A stretch of 64,000 bases of DNA from NCBI RefSeq assembly GCF_001280085.1, contig NZ_LGED01000147.1, forward strand, positions 1-64,000, given 5' to 3'. The number at the start of each line of letters is the position of its first letter. The stretch's first letter is position 1. The notes under the pieces are model-generated. The model was not told the origin of the DNA and searched no databases. It saw only the letters and a program-made list of their open reading frames with translations. The position numbers were made by a program, and so were the translations under genes. Of this stretch, positions 40,098-48,311 are shown piece by piece. This DNA comes from Saccharothrix sp. NRRL B-16348 (lineage in GTDB: Bacteria > Actinomycetota > Actinomycetes > Mycobacteriales > Pseudonocardiaceae).

Positions 40098-41189
40098 GTG
40101 GTCGTTGCGGATGACTCCCACTTGCTGGCGCACCGCCTTCGGGCGCTGCGTGAAGAGCAGTGGCCCGACGTGACGATCACACAGAGTGATCTTGCACAAG
40201 CGTTCAGTGCCGAGAAGCCCGCCAGCGTGCCTCTGCTGTCGTCGTGGGAGAGCCGCAGCAAGCCCAAGACGCCGCCGCTGCACCGCCTCGCCTCCTACGC
40301 CACGTTCTTCGCCACCAAGCGCTCCGTCGCCACCCGCCCCTACCGGATGATCCCGGTCGAGGAGCTGACCCCCGACGAACTGCGGAACCGCGAAGAGCTG
40401 CTGCGCGAACTGGCCGACCTGCGCGCCGCCGTCGAACGCGAGGACGGCACGACCACCGCCCAGGACCGCGCCGACCGCGGCTTCTGGTACTTCGACGACC
40501 GGCACGACATCACGATCGTCGTCGCCCAGCTCCCGGCCGACATGCGGGCGAAGATGCCCTACTCGGACCCCACCCAGCCGGACTACGTCGAGCTGTACAC
40601 CTGCGCCGACCTCGACGCCCTGATCGAGCTGCACGGCCACATCCGCGCGCTCAACCCGCGCAGCCAGGTCAACTTCCGCATCGCCTCCGACCTGGCCCCC
40701 GACGACTACACCACGCACCTCGTGCTGCTCGGCGGCGTCGACTGGAACCTCGTCACCCGCGAACTGCTCGACCGCGTCGACCTCCCGATCACGCAGGTCG
40801 CCCGGCACGACGAGGCCGAAGCCGGCGGTTTCGTCGTCCGCGACCGCGACGGGGGCGAACGCCTCTTCGCACCGAAACTCGCCAACCACCGCGGCCACGA
40901 GGTCCTGCTCGAGGACGTCGGCCACTTCTACCGCGGCACCAACCCGTTCAACCACAAGCGGACGGTGACGATCTGCAACGGCCAGTACGGCAGGGGCACC
41001 CTCGGTGTCGTACGGGCTCTGACGGACAGCAGGTTCCGCGACCGCAACGGGGCATACCTCGAGCAGCGGTTTCCGGGCTCGGCCTCGTACAGCGTCCTCG
41101 CCAGGGTGCAAGTGGTGAACGGCCAGGTCGTGACACCGGACTGGAACCTGTTCGAATCCCGCCTGCATGAGTGGCCCGTTGAGCCGTAG
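40098..41189 (+). CDS. HTH-domain protein with an unassigned C-terminal alpha/beta domain
   Basis: 363 residues, GTG start. Residues 8-75 are an XRE-like HTH (HLLAHRLRALREEQWPDVTI, then TQSDLAQAF and LLSSWES). After a helical linker (about 88-120) comes a domain of about 240 residues with alternating strands and helices: DITIVVAQLP, VELYTCADLDALIELHGHIR, HLVLLGGVDWNLVTRELL, and a conserved-looking end KRTVTICNGQYGRGTLGVVR. The GG-x-x-x-N-x-x-T turn suggests nucleotide or ligand binding, but I cannot assign a family. Two copies of a 15-mer precede it. The next gene encodes a STAND NTPase, 158 bp downstream on the same strand. A sensor-repressor role is inference. Confidence 0.7.
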   Translation: MVVADDSHLLAHRLRALREEQWPDVTITQSDLAQAFSAEKPASVPLLSSWESRSKPKTPPLHRLASYATFFATKRSVATRPYRMIPVEELTPDELRNREELLRELADLRAAVEREDGTTTAQDRADRGFWYFDDRHDITIVVAQLPADMRAKMPYSDPTQPDYVELYTCADLDALIELHGHIRALNPRSQVNFRIASDLAPDDYTTHLVLLGGVDWNLVTRELLDRVDLPITQVARHDEAEAGGFVVRDRDGGERLFAPKLANHRGHEVLLEDVGHFYRGTNPFNHKRTVTICNGQYGRGTLGVVRALTDSRFRDRNGAYLEQRFPGSASYSVLARVQVVNGQVVTPDWNLFESRLHEWPVEP

Positions 41190-41283
41190 TGAAACCGGCT
41201 GGGTGGACCTGCATGGCTAAAGACCGCAAAAATCGGGGCTCCTTTCGGTCGGATTGGTCCGTTCGTCTGCCAGGCTGGTGCGC

Positions 41284-41315
41284 TTGAGCGGCGAATGCGG
41301 ACTGGGCGCTACGCT
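41284..41315 (+). promoter_or_regulatory. Possible promoter of the STAND gene
   Basis: TTGAGC and TACGCT separated by 20 bases, about 33 bp before the ATG, with GGAGAG as ribosome site in between. The spacing is longer than ideal, so the call is weak. Confidence 0.3.
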
Positions 41316-41347
41316 GGGCATGTCGACTGGAGAGAAGCGTCTGGGAC

Positions 41348-43615
41348 ATGTCGAAGAAGCGTGAGCCCGTCGAAGGCACCAAGATCGTCAACGACGTGAT
41401 GGCTCCGAGCGGGATGGTGGTGCAAGCGGGCTCGGTGACGGGCGACGTGCACATCCACCATGCGGATTCCGGAAGCACGTTCGTGCCGCGTGAGTTGCCC
41501 TCAGCGGTCTACGGGTTCACCGACCGCGCCGAGCAGTTGGCGGAAATGGATCTGGTGCTGACGTCCGCCGATGAGCCCACGACGTCCGCCGCAGTGGTCA
41601 TCTCGGCCATCTCCGGCACTGCGGGTGTGGGCAAGACCGCGTTCGTGACGTACTGGGCGAATCGCGTGAAAGACCGCTTTCCGGATGGTCAGCTGTACGT
41701 CAACCTCCACGGTTGGGGGCCGCAAGGACCACTCGCTGCCGCTGAGGCGCTGGCCGGCTTCCTGCGGTCGCTCGGGCTGAGCAACGACCAGATCCCGCAC
41801 AACATCGATGAGCGTGCCGCGCGTTTTCGGAGCCTGGTGGCGGGTCGTCGCATGCTGATCGTCCTCGACAACGCCCGTGATGCGGGGCAGATCCGTCCTT
41901 TGCTGCCTGGAACCTCATCCTGCGTCGTGTTGGTGACCAGCCGCGATTCCCTTCCTGGCCTCGTCTCCCGGGACGGTGCGCGGCGGATAAACCTCGACCT
42001 GCTTCCGCAGACTCAAGCGGTATCGCTGCTACGCATGCTGATCGGCCCTCGCGTCGATGCCGAGTTGGCTGCGGCCGAGGCCCTGGTGAGCCACTGCGCG
42101 CGATTGCCTCTGGCACTGCGGATCGTCGCCGAACTCGCGGTCTCCACGGACGTCCCGCTGAGCGAGTTGGTCCGCGATCTGGAGAACGAGGAAAGCCGGC
42201 TCGATTTGCTAGAAGCGGGTGATGACCCGTACACAGCCGTCCGGGCAGTTCTCTCCTGGTCGTATCGGAACCTCGATCTTGCTGAGGCTCGCGCCTTCCG
42301 CCTGCTTGGCCTGCACCCTGGCCGCGATTTCGACGAGAACAGCGCCGCGCAGCTGGCGGGCACATCGCCGGTGGAGGCCAGAAGGCTGCTCGGTGCCCTG
42401 GTTCGGGCGCACTTGGTCGAGCGTAGTCAAGCGGGGCGGTACCAGATGCACGACCTGCTCCGCGTTTACGCAGCAGACCTGGCGACGCAGGAGGAGTCCG
42501 CTGAATCGAAGCGGACGGCGTTGCTGAGGTTGTTCGACTACTTCCTTCGCGTCGCCGCTTCGGCCACGCAGATCGCCTTCCCTCAGGAGCAGCGCTACCT
42601 GCCAGACGCCCCCGCCGTCGAGCGGCATGATCCCGAGTTGCTCGACGACTACCAGGCCGCCAAGTGGTTGGAGGCGGAGCGGCCCACTCTGCTTGCGGTA
42701 GCCGTCCAGGCGGAGCGTTCACGACCGCCGGCGTATGCGGCCCTGATGTCCGCCATCCTGGCCCGATACCTCGACAGCCGGAGCCACTTCGACGACGCGG
42801 TGGCATTGCACACCGTTGCCGTGAGCGCGAGTCGTGAGGCAGGTGATCGTGAAGGCGAGGCGCGCGCGATTCAGAACCTTGGCACCATTTATCAGCGGCT
42901 TGGCCGCTACAACGATGCTTACGACAACCTGTCGAACGCAGTGTCCGTCGCGCGGCAGATCAACGACGTGGCGACAGAGGTTCTCGCTCTCGGTGAGCTG
43001 GGGCAGGTGGCCTGGCTCATGGGCCGTTACGATGAAGCTCTGGATTTTTTCGCCCCGGTCTTGGCTTTCCGGCAGCGGACAGATGATCCGACCGGGCTCG
43101 GTCGCGTGCTGAACAACATCGGTCTGGTCCTGATCAGGCTGGCGCGACACGAGGAAGCCCTGGGCAACCTGGAAAGTGCTCTCGCGCTGTTCCGGGAGAC
43201 GAATGACCGTTTGCGGCAAGGTTACGCACTCAATGACATCGGGGTGCTGCTACAACGGATGGCGCGGTTCTCCGAAGCCTTCGGCTACCACTCCGAGGCC
43301 ATGGTCATCGCACGCGCGGCCGGTGACCGTGCGCTGGAGGCTGCCGTGTTGAACGGACTTGGAGCGGCGCATCGGCAGACCGCAGAGTCCGACATCGCGC
43401 TTGAGTTGCACGCCCAGGCACTCTCGATCGGCATTGAAGTGGGCGACCGCTACGAGCAGGGGCAGGCGCACGAAGGTCTGGGTGACGCCCGTCTCGCCCT
43501 GGGGGACGAGGACGGTGCGCGGGACCACTGGCGGCTCGCACACACGATCTACCTGGAAAGTGGTGCTCATGAAGCCGACTCCGTGGCCGAGCGGCTGAGG
43601 TCGCTGGGTGGCTGA
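41348..43615 (+). CDS. STAND NTPase (NB-ARC + TPR) without SARP DNA-binding domain
   Basis: 755 residues. The N-terminus holds a short beta-strand motif (VVQAGSVTGDVHIHHADSG) of the kind that precedes STAND proteins in actinobacteria. NB-ARC follows, with Walker A GTAGVGKTA (Lys96), FPDGQLYVNLHGW and MLIVLDNARD. The C-terminal 300 residues are TPR repeats. There is no winged helix or BTAD, unlike the two AfsR proteins in this window, so this is a sensor ATPase without an evident effector domain. Codon use is less GC-biased than in the neighbours (many GAT, CTT, GTT codons), consistent with later acquisition. It may be a regulator or a defence-type sensor paired with the HTH protein upstream. 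Confidence 0.85.
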   Translation: MSKKREPVEGTKIVNDVMAPSGMVVQAGSVTGDVHIHHADSGSTFVPRELPSAVYGFTDRAEQLAEMDLVLTSADEPTTSAAVVISAISGTAGVGKTAFVTYWANRVKDRFPDGQLYVNLHGWGPQGPLAAAEALAGFLRSLGLSNDQIPHNIDERAARFRSLVAGRRMLIVLDNARDAGQIRPLLPGTSSCVVLVTSRDSLPGLVSRDGARRINLDLLPQTQAVSLLRMLIGPRVDAELAAAEALVSHCARLPLALRIVAELAVSTDVPLSELVRDLENEESRLDLLEAGDDPYTAVRAVLSWSYRNLDLAEARAFRLLGLHPGRDFDENSAAQLAGTSPVEARRLLGALVRAHLVERSQAGRYQMHDLLRVYAADLATQEESAESKRTALLRLFDYFLRVAASATQIAFPQEQRYLPDAPAVERHDPELLDDYQAAKWLEAERPTLLAVAVQAERSRPPAYAALMSAILARYLDSRSHFDDAVALHTVAVSASREAGDREGEARAIQNLGTIYQRLGRYNDAYDNLSNAVSVARQINDVATEVLALGELGQVAWLMGRYDEALDFFAPVLAFRQRTDDPTGLGRVLNNIGLVLIRLARHEEALGNLESALALFRETNDRLRQGYALNDIGVLLQRMARFSEAFGYHSEAMVIARAAGDRALEAAVLNGLGAAHRQTAESDIALELHAQALSIGIEVGDRYEQGQAHEGLGDARLALGDEDGARDHWRLAHTIYLESGAHEADSVAERLRSLGG

Positions 43616-43779
43616 CGACACAGCGGATCGTTGATCGAAACCGAGTCGGTTCGGGGTGCACCACACCACGCCGAAACGTGGTCGCGTGCCTGACGCTCCC
43701 ATGTGGCGGAACGCTCAGCCCACGGCGCGCGCCGGCGATTAGGCTCGCCTGCTGGGACGCAGACGGCAGGAGGCAGGGC

Positions 43780-44904
43780 ATGACGAGCACCGATGGTCGG
43801 CAGAAGTGGCTGACCGTCGCCGAGGAGCTGGCCGCGGCGTTGCGGGTCGACGCGGCGGAGCGCGACCGGCGCGGTGCGGAGCCGGCGGCCGAGGTGGGGG
43901 CGTTGCGGCGGTCCGGGCTGCTCAAGATCGACGACTGGGCCACGCAGCAGGCCGTGACCAGGGTCGTCGGCGCGGCGGACGCCAACGTCGGCCACCTCCT
44001 CGGCTACCACTACCTGCAAGTGTGGCGCAGCGGTCTCTTCGACAACCCGAACTTCCAGGCCGGCGACAACGTGTTCTGGGCGGGCGTCAGCAACCCGCTG
44101 GACGCGGCGCTGGAACTGCGGCCGGTCGACGGCGGGTTCGAGGTCACGGGCCGCAAGACGTTCGCCACGGGCGCGTCGGTGGCCGACCGGCTCGTGGTCA
44201 GCGCCACCCACGCCGAGACCCAGGACAAGATCACCTTCACGCTCGACGCCAAGGCCGACGGCATCACCTACGCCGGCGACTGGGACAACATCGGCCAACG
44301 CCTCACCGCCAGCGGCGGCGTGGTGTTCGACCACGTGCGCGTGCCGTCCGACCAGGTCCTCGGCCCGCACGACGAGACCAGCCCGCGCCTCTCGCTCGCC
44401 GCCCTCGGCTTCCAGCTCGTGCTCGCCCAGCTGTACGTGGCGATGGCCGAAGGCGCGCTCGCCGAAGCCGCCCAGTACACCCGCACCACCACCCGCCCGT
44501 GGTTCCTCAGCGGCGTCGACAAGGCCACCGCCGACCCGTACGTCCTGGGCACGTACGGCGAACTGGTCGCCGACGCGCAGGCCGCCGGCTTCCTCGCCGA
44601 CCACGCCTCGGACAAGCTGGACCAGGCCTCCCGCCGCGGCGCCGAGCTGACCCGGAACGAACGCGCCGAGACCGCCGCCGCCATCTCGTCGGCCAAGGTC
44701 GTCGCCACCAAGGTCGCGAACCAGACCACCAGCCGGGTGTTCGAGCTGTGCGGCGCGCGGGCCACCGCCGCCGGCTACGCCTTCGACCGGTTCTGGCGCA
44801 ACGCCCGCACCCTCACCCTGCACGACCCCGTGTCGTACAAGGCACGCGAGGTCGGCGCGTACCACCTCACCGGCGAGCACGCGCCGTTCACCGGGTACAG
44901 CTGA
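43780..44904 (+). CDS. Acyl-CoA-dehydrogenase-fold flavin monooxygenase (DszC/SfnC-like)
   Basis: 374 residues from an ATG with AGGAGG eight bases upstream. The fold is that of acyl-CoA dehydrogenases, but the sequence fits the FMN/FAD monooxygenase branch: GRKTFATGASVADRLVVSA, HVRVPSDQVLGP and the C-terminal WRNARTLTLHDPVSYKAREVG (the DszC/SfnC-type ending). Relatives oxidise organosulfur compounds or C-S bonds with reduced flavin. It is the first gene of a tightly overlapping operon with mtnA, mtnC, mtnB and mtnD (its TGA overlaps the mtnA ATG), which suggests a role in recovering sulfur from methylthio compounds. Substrate and flavin partner are unknown. Confidence 0.85.
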   Translation: MTSTDGRQKWLTVAEELAAALRVDAAERDRRGAEPAAEVGALRRSGLLKIDDWATQQAVTRVVGAADANVGHLLGYHYLQVWRSGLFDNPNFQAGDNVFWAGVSNPLDAALELRPVDGGFEVTGRKTFATGASVADRLVVSATHAETQDKITFTLDAKADGITYAGDWDNIGQRLTASGGVVFDHVRVPSDQVLGPHDETSPRLSLAALGFQLVLAQLYVAMAEGALAEAAQYTRTTTRPWFLSGVDKATADPYVLGTYGELVADAQAAGFLADHASDKLDQASRRGAELTRNERAETAAAISSAKVVATKVANQTTSRVFELCGARATAAGYAFDRFWRNARTLTLHDPVSYKAREVGAYHLTGEHAPFTGYS

Positions 44905-45911
44905 TGGAGCCGCTGCTCGCGCGCAGCGTGCGCCTCGAAGACGACGGCGTGCACGTGCTGGACCGGCGGAACTTCCCGTTCGAGCGGACCTGGGTGCGCT
45001 GCGGCACGGTCGCCGAGGTCGCCAAGGCCATCGAGGACATGGTCACCCAGTCCTCCGGCCCCTACTTCGCCGCGCTGTGGGGCATGGTGCTGGCCGCCCG
45101 CGAAGCCCGCGGCCTGCCCCGTGACGAGGCCCGCGCCCACCTCGACCAGGCCGGGCAGCTCCTGATCGCGACCCGCCGCACCAACAACCACCTGCGCAAG
45201 GCCGTGGCCGCCGTGCTGGCGGGCGTCGACGCGAACGACGACCTCGAAGCCGGTGCCCTGGCCGGCGCGCAGGCGGGGGACGAGCGCTACCGGGGCCGCA
45301 GCCGCAGCCTCGGCAGGCACACCGCCGCACTGCTGCCGGACGACGGCGCCGTGCTCACGCACTGCTGGGCCGACCTCTACCTGACCGAAACCGTCACCGC
45401 TGCCCAAGCGATGGGCAAGCGTTTGCGGTTCCTCTGCACGGAGACCCGCCCGTACCTCCAGGGCGCCCGCCTGACCGCGGAGACGCTGGGGGAGATGGGC
45501 GTGGACACGACCCTCATCACCGACGGCATGGGCGCGGCCGTCATGTCGACCGGTGACGTGGACGTGCTGCTGACCGCCGCCGACCGCGTCACCATGGACG
45601 GGCACGTGGTCAACAAGGTCGGCACGCTCGGCCTCGCGGTCGCCGCGCACGCGTTCGACGTGCCGTTCCTGGCCATGGTGCAGGCGCCGGACCGGCAGGC
45701 GCCCACGTCCGCCGACGTGCCGATCGAGTACCGGCCCGGTGACGAGGTGCTGCACACGCTCGGCCGCCGCACGGCCACCGACCGGGCCCGGGGCCTGTAC
45801 CCGGCGTTCGACGTGACGCCGCCGCGGTTCGTGACGACGGTGGTGACCGACCGCGGTGCGTACGCTCCGGACGGGTTGGCCGATTACTACGTTGGGGACG
45901 TTCATGACTAA
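44904..45911 (+). CDS. mtnA: S-methyl-5-thioribose-1-phosphate isomerase family protein (eIF-2B-like)
   Basis: 335 residues, eIF-2B alpha/beta/delta-like fold. Catalytic positions are recognisable: Cys154 in LTHCWAD, Asp227 in AADRVTMDGHVVNKVGT, plus CTETRPYLQGARLTA and LITDGMGAA. MtnA interconverts methylthioribose-1-phosphate and methylthioribulose-1-phosphate. Canonical enzymes read HCN(A/T) after the catalytic Cys; here it is HCWAD, so this belongs to a divergent branch. The ATG overlaps the TGA of the flavoprotein gene and the coding end overlaps mtnC by eight bases. Placement with mtnC, mtnB and mtnD supports the assignment. Confidence 0.85.
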   Translation: MEPLLARSVRLEDDGVHVLDRRNFPFERTWVRCGTVAEVAKAIEDMVTQSSGPYFAALWGMVLAAREARGLPRDEARAHLDQAGQLLIATRRTNNHLRKAVAAVLAGVDANDDLEAGALAGAQAGDERYRGRSRSLGRHTAALLPDDGAVLTHCWADLYLTETVTAAQAMGKRLRFLCTETRPYLQGARLTAETLGEMGVDTTLITDGMGAAVMSTGDVDVLLTAADRVTMDGHVVNKVGTLGLAVAAHAFDVPFLAMVQAPDRQAPTSADVPIEYRPGDEVLHTLGRRTATDRARGLYPAFDVTPPRFVTTVVTDRGAYAPDGLADYYVGDVHD

Positions 45912-46569
45912 GTGGGTCGTGCTGGACATCGAAGGCACGCTCAGCGCCACCGACCAGGTCCTGGTCACGTTGTACGACTACGCCCGGCCGCGGCTGGGGC
46001 CGTGGATCGACGCGCACGGCGACGACCCGGCCGTCGCCGAGGCCGTGGCGCAGATCCGCGAACTGTCCGGAGTGGACGGTGGCACGGACGAGCTGGTGCG
46101 CGTGCTGCACGGCTGGATGGACGCCGACCAGAAGGTCACGCCGCTGAAGACGTTGCAGGGCTTGATCTGGCAGCGCGGGTACGCCGAGGGCGACCTGGTG
46201 GCCGAGTTCTTCCCGGACGTCGTCCCCGCCCTGCGCAAGTGGCACGCCGAGGGCACGAAGCTGGCGGTGTTCTCCTCCGGCTCGGTGGCCGGTCAGGTGG
46301 CGTTCTTCGCGCACACCGCGGACGGCGACCTCACGTCGTTGTTCGAGTTCCACTTCGACACCGTGAACGCGGGCCCGAAGCGCGAGGCCGCGTCGTACCT
46401 CAAGATCGCCTCCGTGCTCGGGTCGGGCGACATCACGTTCTACTCCGACGTCCCCGCCGAGCTGCACGCCGCCGCCGAGGCGGGCTGGCAGACGGTCGGC
46501 GTGGCGCGCCCCGGCGAGCCGTACGGCGACGCGGACTTCGGTCCGCACCGCAAGGTCGACGCCCTGTGA
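45904..46569 (+). CDS. mtnC: Enolase-phosphatase / acireductone synthase
   Basis: 221 residues, HAD superfamily. Motif I is LDIEGTLS (the DxEGT form specific to E1 enolase-phosphatases), motif II FSSGSVAGQ, a Lys in AGPKREAASY and motif IV FYSDVPAEL. The enzyme enolises and dephosphorylates diketo-methylthiopentyl-1-phosphate to acireductone. It overlaps mtnA by eight bases and mtnB by four (GTGA), so the genes are translationally coupled. Confidence 0.93.
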   Translation: MTKWVVLDIEGTLSATDQVLVTLYDYARPRLGPWIDAHGDDPAVAEAVAQIRELSGVDGGTDELVRVLHGWMDADQKVTPLKTLQGLIWQRGYAEGDLVAEFFPDVVPALRKWHAEGTKLAVFSSGSVAGQVAFFAHTADGDLTSLFEFHFDTVNAGPKREAASYLKIASVLGSGDITFYSDVPAELHAAAEAGWQTVGVARPGEPYGDADFGPHRKVDAL

Positions 46570-47150
46570 CGCCCGGCGAGGCGCTGGCCGCCGAGTGCGC
46601 CCGCTACACCGCGATGGGCTGGATGCGCGGCACGTCGGGCAACCTCTCCGTGGTCGTCGACCGCGACCCGCTGCGGCTCGCGGTGACCGTCAGCGGCAAG
46701 GACAAGGGCGAGCTGACGCCGGACGACGTGGTGCTCGTCGACGCCGAGGGCCGCACGGACGACCCGGTGCGCGTGCCGTCGGCCGAAGCGGGCCTGCACG
46801 GGCGGATCGCGGCGGTGTCCGGCGCGGGCGCGGTGGTCCACGTGCACGCCCTCGCGCCCGTCGTCGCGGCCGAGCACTGGCCGGACGGCGTCGAGCTGCA
46901 CGACCTGGAGATGCTCAAGGGCTTCGGCCGCCAGGCGCACGAGTCCGTCGTCATCCCGGTGGTGCCGAACAGCCAGGACATGCGGGTGCTCGGCGACGCG
47001 TTCGAGGCCGGCTTCCGCAAGGACGTGCCGGCCTTGATTGTCGCCCGCCACGGGGTGTACGTGTGGGGTGACGACCTCTACCAGGCGCGGCACCGGCTGG
47101 AGTGCTTGGAGTGGCTGTTGCGCTTCAAGGCCGAGATTCACAGGAGGTAG
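46566..47150 (+). CDS. mtnB: Methylthioribulose-1-phosphate dehydratase
   Basis: 194 residues, class II aldolase/adducin fold. GTSGNLSV, the catalytic/zinc region PSAEAGLHGRI, zinc ligands in VVHVHALAP and the late His in VARHGVYVWGDDL are as in MtnB. It dehydrates methylthioribulose-1-phosphate to the diketone that mtnC uses. GTG start overlapping the mtnC stop. AGGAGG for the next gene is embedded in its last codons. Confidence 0.92.
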   Translation: MTPGEALAAECARYTAMGWMRGTSGNLSVVVDRDPLRLAVTVSGKDKGELTPDDVVLVDAEGRTDDPVRVPSAEAGLHGRIAAVSGAGAVVHVHALAPVVAAEHWPDGVELHDLEMLKGFGRQAHESVVIPVVPNSQDMRVLGDAFEAGFRKDVPALIVARHGVYVWGDDLYQARHRLECLEWLLRFKAEIHRR

Positions 47151-47155
47151 GCGCG

Positions 47156-47728
47156 ATGACGTTGCTGACCGTGTGGTCGGACACCGACCCGGAGACCGCT
47201 CTGGTGCGCACCGCCGACCCCGCCGAGATCGCGGTGGAGCTGAAGCAGCTGGGCGTCCGCTACGAGCAGTGGCCGGTCGTACCGGGTGTGACCAGGGAGA
47301 ACGCCCTGGAGGTGTACGCCGAGCAGGTCGCCCGCGTCACCGAGACCGAGGGCTACATCCTGGTCGACGCGATGGAGATGACCCCGTCGGACGACCCGGA
47401 GTGGCTGGCGTCGGCCGGGCAGGCGCGGCTGAAGTTCCTGGCCGAGCACACCCACGACGACGACGAGGACCGGTTCTTCGCGCGCGGCTCCGGCGTGTTC
47501 TACCTGCACGTCAAGGAGCGGGTGTACGCGGTGCTGTGCGAGGCGGGCGACCTGCTGAGCGTGCCCGAGAACACCACGCACTGGTTCGACATGGGCACCC
47601 GGCCGGACTACGTGTCGATCCGGTTCTTCCACGACGACGACGGCTGGGTCGGCAACTTCACCGGCAGCGAGATCGCCAAGGCGTTCCCGACGTTCGACAC
47701 GCTCATGGCGGGTCACCGAGCGAGCTGA
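47156..47728 (+). CDS. mtnD: Acireductone dioxygenase (cupin)
   Basis: 190 residues. Cupin with metal ligands in EHTHDDDEDRFF (H-x-H-x3-E) and the distal His in ENTTHWFDMG. It splits acireductone with O2 to formate and the keto acid of methionine (Fe form) or the off-pathway products (Ni form). The ATG follows a perfect AGGAGG; a longer upstream frame lies inside mtnB. It is the last gene of the methionine-salvage operon. Its 3' end overlaps the convergent HD-domain gene by 26 bp. An MTA phosphorylase or nucleosidase/kinase is not in the window. Confidence 0.93.
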   Translation: MTLLTVWSDTDPETALVRTADPAEIAVELKQLGVRYEQWPVVPGVTRENALEVYAEQVARVTETEGYILVDAMEMTPSDDPEWLASAGQARLKFLAEHTHDDDEDRFFARGSGVFYLHVKERVYAVLCEAGDLLSVPENTTHWFDMGTRPDYVSIRFFHDDDGWVGNFTGSEIAKAFPTFDTLMAGHRAS

Positions 47729-48311
47729 GCTCGGCGGCGAGGTTCGCCTTGGCGCGGGCCTCCCACCGCGCACGCGCGTGCGGCGTGACGTACAGCGGGT
47801 CCCGTCGGGCCAACGTGCGCAGGACGTTCGCGCGACCGACCCGCCAGGCGTCGTCCGGCACGTGCGCGTACTCGGCGCGCACGGCCGTGCGGTAGCGCTC
47901 GTAGGCGGCCGGGTCCGAGCCGAGGACGGCCAGGTCGGCGTCCAGGAGCAGGCACGTGAGCGGGTCGTCCGACGCGTGGTCCGCGGTGGCCAGCACGAGA
48001 TCGGCCACCGCGTCGGCCTCCGGCAGGCCGGCGAGCCGTTCACGGGCCCACTCGGCGCTGCGCCGCTCGTCCTCGCCCGGCACGCCGTCGTAGATCACGT
48101 CGTGCACCAGGGCAGCGAGCGTGAGCACAGCGCGCTCGCGTGCCGTGCGGTCGGCGGCCAGCACGTTCACGTCCCGGACGACCGCCAACACGTGGTCGGC
48201 GTTGTGGTAGCCCCGGTGCGGTTCGGCGTACCGGTCGGCCAGGTCGCCGGGCCCCTGCGTGCCGCCCAGCCCGCGGACCGCATCACGCCACCGCGCCTCC
48301 AGCTCACTCAT
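47703..48311 (-). CDS. HD-superfamily metal-dependent phosphohydrolase
   Basis: 202 residues. Conserved HD pattern: GYHNADHVLAVV (first His ligands), LAALVHDVIYDG (HD dyad) and a later LLLDADLAVLG (Asp). It belongs to the predicted metal-dependent phosphohydrolase group whose substrates are unknown. Its ATG lies inside the last codons of the histidine kinase gene (eight-base overlap), so it is the third gene of a response regulator, kinase, HD operon, and it runs into mtnD convergently. Confidence 0.88.
   Translation of the reverse strand: MSELEARWRDAVRGLGGTQGPGDLADRYAEPHRGYHNADHVLAVVRDVNVLAADRTARERAVLTLAALVHDVIYDGVPGEDERRSAEWARERLAGLPEADAVADLVLATADHASDDPLTCLLLDADLAVLGSDPAAYERYRTAVRAEYAHVPDDAWRVGRANVLRTLARRDPLYVTPHARARWEARAKANLAAELSSLGDPP

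Noticed and set aside
43616..43779. SAM-type riboswitch before the methionine-salvage operon
   Set aside because: A likely -10 (TTAGGCT at 43740-43746) leaves a leader of under 30 bases, and no riboswitch core pattern is seen.
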